Shown here piece by piece: positions 4,594-8,676 of a stretch of 8,676 nt of DNA. The position numbers were made by a program, and so were the translations under genes. Source of the stretch: Patescibacteria group bacterium (GTDB taxonomy: Bacteria; Patescibacteriota; UBA1384; CAILIB01); NCBI GenBank assembly GCA_022842085.1, contig JALHQF010000022.1, positions 1 through 8,676 on the forward strand, given 5' to 3'. The notes beneath the pieces are model-generated. The model saw only the letters and a program-made list of their open reading frames with translations. It did not search any database and was not told where the DNA came from. Each line of letters opens with the position of its first letter. The first letter of the stretch is position 1.

Positions 4594-4599
4594 GGCCGT

Positions 4600-5523
4600 A
4601 TGCACTATGTAACTGGCCACAAGAACCCTGACGCTGACAGCGTAGCCTCCGCAATCGCATACGCATGGCACCTCCGAGCAACTGGAACAGATCCGGAGGC
4701 AGAGGCAGTACTCCTTGGTGAACCAAGTAAAGAAGCTGCGTTTCTCCTACGTGAAGCTGGGCTAGCTCAGCCACCAATCCTCACGGAGTTTCCCGCCGGC
4801 TGCACCCTACACATTGTAGACACGTCCAATCCAGCAGAGCTTCACGGTCTTTCTGGCTGCACCATTGCGAGTGTAGTTGACCACCACAAGCTATCTGGAC
4901 TCACAACCTCAGAGCCGCTCACCGTGGTTGTGGAAAAGGTGGGCTGCACCGCCACCATACTTAACAACATGATTACCATGCTCGGCGTAACAATTCCCCG
5001 AGAGGTTGCGTTTCTCATGCTAGGTGCCATTATTTCCGACACCCTCAACCTCACAGGCCCAACTACCACCGAGCTCGACCGCCAAGCAGTCCAGTGGCTC
5101 GCTCCGATTGCTGAAGTTGAGGCAGATGAGCTGGCGAAGCTGCAATTTGCCGCTAAGTCGGATCTCTCCGGTCAGACCCCGGCAGGAATCATTACGGCCG
5201 ACAGTAAGGTATTTGAAATGGGTATCGAGAAGCTCCACATTGGCAGCCACGAAACAGCCGACCCATCGGCAGCCCTTGGTATGATTGCTGAGTTGAAAAC
5301 GGCGCTTGCTGCCCACGTGGCAGCGCAGGGCCTGACTGGCGGTCTCTTTTTCATCGTTGATATCCTCAAGAGCGAAGCCCACCTCGTAGCGAGCGATGAG
5401 CGTACGCAAGAGATTGCAAGCAGGGCCTATGGCTGCACCTTTCCCAACGGCATCGCCCACCTGCCTGGCATAGTTTCTCGCAAAGCCCAGATGGTACCAC
5501 CCCTTCAAGCGCTCCTTGGCTGA
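4600..5523 (+). CDS. ppaC: Manganese-dependent (class II) inorganic pyrophosphatase
   Basis: Cytosolic DHH-family enzyme that splits pyrophosphate into two phosphates and so pulls polymer synthesis forward. It has 307 residues, the family's usual length. The motifs are in order: VTGHKNPDADS (His7, Asp11, Asp13 as metal ligands), IVDTSN (family VDHNE; the ligand Asp is kept but the following His is not), VVDHHK (the DHH signature), VGCTATILNNM, AIISDTLN with PTTT after it, and SRKAQMVPPL at the C-terminus for phosphate binding. No CBS or DRTGG insert is present. The frame is open further up, with a TTG at 4570, but ATG 4600 puts the family motif at the usual distance from the N-terminus and matches a -10 box six bases upstream. 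Its stop overlaps the next start as TGATG. Confidence 0.94.
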   Translation: MHYVTGHKNPDADSVASAIAYAWHLRATGTDPEAEAVLLGEPSKEAAFLLREAGLAQPPILTEFPAGCTLHIVDTSNPAELHGLSGCTIASVVDHHKLSGLTTSEPLTVVVEKVGCTATILNNMITMLGVTIPREVAFLMLGAIISDTLNLTGPTTTELDRQAVQWLAPIAEVEADELAKLQFAAKSDLSGQTPAGIITADSKVFEMGIEKLHIGSHETADPSAALGMIAELKTALAAHVAAQGLTGGLFFIVDILKSEAHLVASDERTQEIASRAYGCTFPNGIAHLPGIVSRKAQMVPPLQALLG

Positions 5524-5975
5524 TGCGGGACGACGTTTTCTCTAAAATCGTACGTGGCGAACTTGCTTGCCACAGGGTCTGGGAAGACGAGCACCACCTC
5601 GCCTTCCTCAGTATCTTCCCCAATACACCGGGGGTAACAGTAGTAATTCCCAAAGACTATCAGCCAAGCAACTTCATCGAAGTGGACCCCAAGCGCTTTG
5701 CTGAGTTTATGGTTGCAGTGCAAACTGTTGGTAAGCTTTTAGTGCGGGCATTTGACGATGCAGAGCGTCCAGCCATTGTTTTCGAAGGGCTCGGAGTAGA
5801 CTACCTGCACGCCAAGCTATTTCCCCTCCACGGAACTGCTCACCCAGAAGGCCGCCGCGAGCACCACGAGCCACTCTGGTTTGATACCTATCCAGGTTTT
5901 GTCACCAGCCAAGATGGGACCCTGGCGGATGACGCCTCACTCCAAGCTATCGCCAAGCAAATCCGCCGTGCCTAG
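5523..5975 (+). CDS. HIT-family protein with altered histidine triad
   Basis: Probable nucleotide-binding protein or hydrolase of the HIT superfamily, 150 residues, cytosolic. The N-terminal pattern DVFSKIVRGELACHRVWED, then HHLAFLSIFPNTPGVTVVIPKDY, matches the first half of Hint/Fhit-like proteins. The zinc-site cysteines seen in some members (CIFC) are absent. The triad region reads GVDYLHAKLFPLHG. Aligned with the canonical HxHxHxxP by the proline, the middle catalytic His is kept (His96), while the first His is Tyr94 and the third is Lys98. Activity is therefore plausible but unproven, and the substrate (AMP-lysine, Ap4A or another adduct) is unknown. Its ATG shares a base with the ppaC stop (TGATG) and its stop overlaps the next gene by 8 bases, so it is translated as part of a three-gene operon. 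Confidence 0.83.
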   Translation: MRDDVFSKIVRGELACHRVWEDEHHLAFLSIFPNTPGVTVVIPKDYQPSNFIEVDPKRFAEFMVAVQTVGKLLVRAFDDAERPAIVFEGLGVDYLHAKLFPLHGTAHPEGRREHHEPLWFDTYPGFVTSQDGTLADDASLQAIAKQIRRA

Positions 5976-6282
5976 CTACCAGAAGCTCGTCCGCGACCTG
6001 ATCCCAGAGCGCATACGCGCACGTGGTGAGCTGCCGATCACGCGCGTACTGGACAGTGCCGAGTACCGCTCTGAGCTTGAGCGCAAGCTACAGGAAGAAG
6101 TAAGCGAAGTCCTCGAAGCGCAAAACGCCGAGGAGCTCGCTGACGTACTCGAGGTGCTCATGGCGCTCGCTGAAACGTATGAAACGAGTTGGTCTGTTGT
6201 GGAATCTGCGCGCGCTGAAAAAGCCCGTAGTCACGGGCGCTTTAGCACCCGCACCTACCTCGAGGGTGTCGAAGAAGCCTAG
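5968..6282 (+). CDS. MazG-like all-alpha NTP pyrophosphatase
   Basis: A house-cleaning enzyme type that cuts unwanted (d)NTPs to monophosphate and pyrophosphate. The start is taken as GTG at 5968, overlapping the HIT stop by 8 bases, because the family begins right there with Y.KLVRD.IP (here SYQKLVRDLIPERI). This gives 104 residues, the usual size of the short COG4997-type proteins. The metal-binding pattern ExxE...ExxD is present as EEVSE (Glu44, Glu47) and EELAD (Glu56, Asp59), followed by LEVLMAL and a basic tail with HGRFSTRTYL (family GGF..R..L). Its product pyrophosphate is the substrate of the first gene of the operon, ppaC, so the grouping makes metabolic sense. The exact nucleotide preferred cannot be read from the sequence. 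The stop codon overlaps that of the convergent membrane-protein gene. Confidence 0.88.
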   Translation: MPSYQKLVRDLIPERIRARGELPITRVLDSAEYRSELERKLQEEVSEVLEAQNAEELADVLEVLMALAETYETSWSVVESARAEKARSHGRFSTRTYLEGVEEA

Positions 6283-8033
6283 GGCAGACGCCAGACACTC
6301 CAACGTCCGTAGCTGAGAACCTGCTTCCCCACAAGCTCTTCTCTACGCTCAGGTGCCAGTTCACCGTCCGTAGCAACGAGCAGGGTCGCCCGGGTAGGAC
6401 AGTCACCCGTTACCGCACAGTACGTTTCGCGTGCGGCGTCGCTGTCGTTAATACCGTAGGACCAGAGCCAACCCCGAAACCCGTGAAGCAGCGGTACTCC
6501 TGCGAGCTGAGCAGGATGCGAAGAACCAACTTGACCAGCAAGTGCTACGGTATCACCAGGTTTCACGTACCCGCGCAGTGCTCGAGCAAACTCACGATCC
6601 ACGCTATTCCAGATTCCATAGCGACGCTCCGGGAGGTGGACTGAAACAATGCCTACAATCCCTGCACCTAGGTGGGTAAGCACGGCGCATACCGCGAGAA
6701 TTCTTGTAAAGGCTCCGTGCAGCCAGAGCCAGCGCAGGGTTGCCACGAAGCCAAGCAGGAGCGAGAAGATCACTGGATGGTAGAGCTTTACGGTGTCCCA
6801 ATCCCACGGCTGCACACGGCCAATAGTTGCTGCGACGGCAATGAGGAGGGTGGCAACGATAAGAGGTCGTGCTTTTGGCGGCAAGAGCACCCACCCAAGC
6901 ATACCCATGAGAGCGGCTAACCCAAGATTCTGCCACCAAATGAGCAGCCACTCACCCGCAGTGCTCGCCACCCACCAGCTATCCCACGAAAATCCCGACG
7001 CTCCTGACCGCGCAAGGAGCAAGTAGGCTATCTGGATTCCAACAGCTGCCCCGCTCACAAGTGCCGGCACGAGCCAGCTCTGAAGGGGCCATCGATTCCA
7101 GGCAATCCACACCAGCACAGTTACACCTGAGACAATTGCCATATGCAAATGGGCAAACGGCGCCAATCCAAGGAGGATCGCTGCAAGCCATGCCCCGCGC
7201 CGACGATCGTTTCCGGCCAGCGCAACCACTACGGCAAGCCAGATGGCGATACCAAACGCAAGGGTTCGCTGGGGCACTAAGTGCGTGCCGACAAAGCTAC
7301 CAAACCACCAGAGCTTTTCACTCACGACGTACACCGGTGGCCAATCGAGACGCAAACCACCCACCCATTGACTCAACATGTGTGGGAGGTAGCTTGCAGT
7401 TGCCAGGCTTGCCCACAGGGCTGGCAGCGCCCAAGCAGCTCGACGCCAGCCAGTAAGCTGTCGTACGAGCTGTACACAGAGCGCCACCATACTAATCCAG
7501 AGACCAGCGGTGGGGAGGAGAAACGCCTGCAGTGGCGTGCCGCCCACCGCTGCCACCGCTGCACCCCACCAGCTCAATAGGAACGGATAGGTAAGTGATG
7601 TGCCTGCATGGAGTGAAAAGTCGAGCGTGGGACCACCGAGTGTTGTGTAGCGCTCGATCAGGGACCATGCGAGCGCCCAATCTCCCCATGCCGTGCCGCG
7701 CGCAACGAGGGATCCATCAACTTCTGGGGCATGGTAAGAGGCCAGGTACACCGTAAGAACCAGGTAGAGAAAAGCAATAGGGTGGAGCCAACGAGGAACA
7801 TCTGGCAACCAAGTACGCCTGGTGGCAATGACGAGCACAGCAATCAGGGCGGCCAACGTAAGCACCGACCACTTTGTGCCCAGAAGCCACGCTAGCACCC
7901 AGGTAGCAGCTGAAAGGGTTAGTTGAGCCGTCACGTACGCACCAGCCACTGCTCCCCAGCCCCTACCAAGAACCCGCGACCAGAGCGGGAGGAAAAGCAG
8001 AGCCAGTAGTACTACACTTAGAAGCGCAACCAT
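6279..8033 (-). CDS. Multi-pass membrane protein, GT-C glycosyltransferase-like
   Basis: A 584-residue protein with many hydrophobic segments (roughly a dozen) up to about residue 465 and a C-terminal domain of about 119 residues without membrane helices. An acidic first loop, YHAPEVDG (Asp106), is followed by GDWALAWSLIER and TSLTYPFL. These recall GT-C enzymes that move sugars from lipid-phosphate carriers on the outer face of the membrane. The C-terminal region has QLAGVPLLHGFRGWLWSYGI, also seen in proteins of this type. The acceptor is unknown. The ATG at 8033 is chosen because the longer frame up to 8171 would run over the dnaG zinc finger, and because GGAGG lies just upstream. It diverges from dnaG across 43 bases and ends on the opposite strand to the MazG gene with overlapping stops. 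Confidence 0.8.
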   Translation of the reverse strand: MVALLSVVLLALLFLPLWSRVLGRGWGAVAGAYVTAQLTLSAATWVLAWLLGTKWSVLTLAALIAVLVIATRRTWLPDVPRWLHPIAFLYLVLTVYLASYHAPEVDGSLVARGTAWGDWALAWSLIERYTTLGGPTLDFSLHAGTSLTYPFLLSWWGAAVAAVGGTPLQAFLLPTAGLWISMVALCVQLVRQLTGWRRAAWALPALWASLATASYLPHMLSQWVGGLRLDWPPVYVVSEKLWWFGSFVGTHLVPQRTLAFGIAIWLAVVVALAGNDRRRGAWLAAILLGLAPFAHLHMAIVSGVTVLVWIAWNRWPLQSWLVPALVSGAAVGIQIAYLLLARSGASGFSWDSWWVASTAGEWLLIWWQNLGLAALMGMLGWVLLPPKARPLIVATLLIAVAATIGRVQPWDWDTVKLYHPVIFSLLLGFVATLRWLWLHGAFTRILAVCAVLTHLGAGIVGIVSVHLPERRYGIWNSVDREFARALRGYVKPGDTVALAGQVGSSHPAQLAGVPLLHGFRGWLWSYGINDSDAARETYCAVTGDCPTRATLLVATDGELAPERREELVGKQVLSYGRWSVWRLP

Positions 8034-8036
8034 ACC

Positions 8037-8041
8037 CCTCC
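8037..8041 (-). promoter_or_regulatory. Shine-Dalgarno site of the membrane-protein gene
   Basis: GGAGG (within TTGGAGGGGT on the minus strand) lies three bases before the ATG at 8033, slightly closer than usual. It is the only clear Shine-Dalgarno sequence before a gene in this window, and it supports this start over the longer frame. Confidence 0.6.
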
Positions 8042-8057
8042 AAGGTACCACGGAACC

Positions 8058-8066
8058 TGCTACGCT
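8058..8066 (+). promoter_or_regulatory. Extended -10-like box for dnaG
   Basis: TGCTACGCT fits TGnTAnnnT and differs by one base from the ppaC box TGCTACCCT. It lies ten bases before the dnaG ATG, which would leave a leader of only a few bases. No -35 is evident. It sits in the 43-base gap shared with the divergent membrane-protein gene. Confidence 0.4.
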
Positions 8067-8076
8067 CACGCTAGCT

Positions 8077-8676
8077 ATGACCAGCGAAGAAGCCGTAGCG
8101 CAGATCAAGGAGCGCCTCCCTATCGACCAGGTCGTCGGGAGGTACGTGCCTCTCAAGAAGGCGGGACGCACGCTTAAGGGTCTCTGTCCGTTTCATGGCG
8201 AGAAAACTCCTTCATTTACCGTTAACGTCGAGCGCGGCATCTACAAGTGCTTCGGTTGCGGTCGGGGTGGAGACATCTTCGCCTTCGTCATGGAGCATGA
8301 GGGGCTCACCTTTCCAGAAGCACTCCGGCTCTTGGCGGATCAGGCCGGCGTTCAGCTCCCGGAGCAACTTGGCTCAGGCGGCGGAAGTGGTAAGCGGAAA
8401 ATCCTTGAGATTAACGACCGGCTCGCGGCTTTTTGGCACCGCTACCTGCTGCATGAGTGGGGGCAGGACGCACTTGAGTACCTAACGAGCCGCGGACTTA
8501 CCAGAGAGACCCTCGAGCGGTTCCAAATCGGCTACGCACCTTTTGGTGATACCACTGCCACCACACTCCAAAAGGCTGGCTACACCCGGCGCGATATCGA
8601 AGAAGCCGGTGATCCCACGAAGTTTCGCGATCGCATTGTGTTCCCTATCTGCGACGTAACGGGCCGCACGGTTGGC
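8077..8676 (+). CDS. dnaG: DNA primase, N-terminal part (3' end outside window)
   Basis: Makes the RNA primers for DNA replication and works with the replicative helicase. The first 200 codons are present and the frame stays open to the window edge. The N-terminal CHC2 zinc-binding domain is intact: Cys37 and His40 in LCPFHGEKTPSF, Cys58 and Cys61 in YKCFGCGRGGDIF. The linker and the start of the RNA-polymerase core follow, with YLTSRGLTRETLERFQIGYAP and FRDRIVFPICDVTGRTVG, just short of the TOPRIM domain. A Gly/Ser-rich stretch (near residues 115-120) separates the zinc domain from the core. The ATG at 8077 fits the family N-terminus (IKERLPIDQVVGRYVPLKKAG). No Shine-Dalgarno sequence is seen; a -10-like box ends ten bases upstream. 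It diverges from the membrane-protein gene. Confidence 0.96.
   Translation, partial: MTSEEAVAQIKERLPIDQVVGRYVPLKKAGRTLKGLCPFHGEKTPSFTVNVERGIYKCFGCGRGGDIFAFVMEHEGLTFPEALRLLADQAGVQLPEQLGSGGGSGKRKILEINDRLAAFWHRYLLHEWGQDALEYLTSRGLTRETLERFQIGYAPFGDTTATTLQKAGYTRRDIEEAGDPTKFRDRIVFPICDVTGRTVG

Noticed and set aside
4570..4599. TTG at 4570 as start of ppaC
   Set aside because: It adds ten residues absent in the family and overlaps the predicted -10 box; ATG 4600 gives the standard N-terminus.
5881..5967. ATG at 5881 as start of the MazG-like protein
   Set aside because: The extra 29 residues have no family similarity and overlap the HIT gene; the family motif starts directly after GTG 5968.
7061..7580. 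Two long plus-strand frames within the membrane-protein gene
   Set aside because: They are antisense to a clear multi-pass membrane protein and have low-complexity, unrecognisable composition.
8034..8171. Longer N-terminus of the membrane protein starting at 8171
   Set aside because: It would overlap the first 95 bases of dnaG, and its added residues are the antisense of the primase N-terminus; ATG 8033 has a Shine-Dalgarno sequence.
1..8676. CRISPR array, insertion sequence, phage or toxin-antitoxin system
   Set aside because: No spaced direct repeats, transposase motifs, phage genes or small toxin/antitoxin pairs were seen; all genes have housekeeping or stress-type assignments.

Overview
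The window is a compact, gene-dense piece of bacterial chromosome, moderately GC-rich by eye. It has ten protein genes, one tRNA-Ser and very short spacers; the longest gene-free stretch is about 150 bases, between the tRNA and ppaC. Several traits suggest a small-genome lineage such as the Candidate Phyla Radiation (Patescibacteria): a minimal SufS plus short SufU-like scaffold pair, a stand-alone MazG-like pyrophosphatase, overlapping genes, almost no Shine-Dalgarno sequences, and -10-like boxes that sit almost on the start codon. This placement is an inference from gene style, not from a marker search.

Layout. Bases 2-890 (+) hold the C-terminal part of a SufS cysteine desulfurase and an overlapping short SufU/IscU-like scaffold, closed by a strong intrinsic terminator (932-962). 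Bases 961-2138 (-) hold an overlapping pair: an Fe/Mn superoxide dismutase followed by a DEDDy-type 3'-5' exonuclease-like protein. A divergent AT-rich gap (2139-2282) leads into a + strand group: a small HExxH protein (2283-2651), thioredoxin (2691-3041) and a Y-family DNA polymerase (3084-4376). The polymerase reading frame ends inside a tRNA-Ser(GGA) gene (4362-4449). A hairpin-rich 150-base gap follows. Next comes a tight three-gene + operon: ppaC manganese-dependent pyrophosphatase, a HIT-family protein with an altered active site, and a MazG-like NTP pyrophosphatase (4600-6282). A - strand multi-pass GT-C-like membrane protein (6279-8033) converges on it with overlapping stop codons. It diverges from the 5' part of dnaG primase (8077 to the window edge).

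How the genes fit together. The left half combines iron-sulfur cluster assembly with oxidative-stress genes (SOD, thioredoxin). The centre holds DNA damage tolerance (Y-family polymerase), with a large palindrome and a tandem repeat over its promoter that resemble an SOS/LexA-type operator. The ppaC-HIT-MazG operon reads as nucleotide and pyrophosphate housekeeping. 

The most noteworthy items are the dinB operator, the overlap of dinB with the tRNA, two related hairpins with a shared core after the tRNA, and a recurring -10-like box placed six bases before the start codon, which points to leaderless mRNAs. No mobile element, CRISPR array or clearly new multi-gene system was seen.
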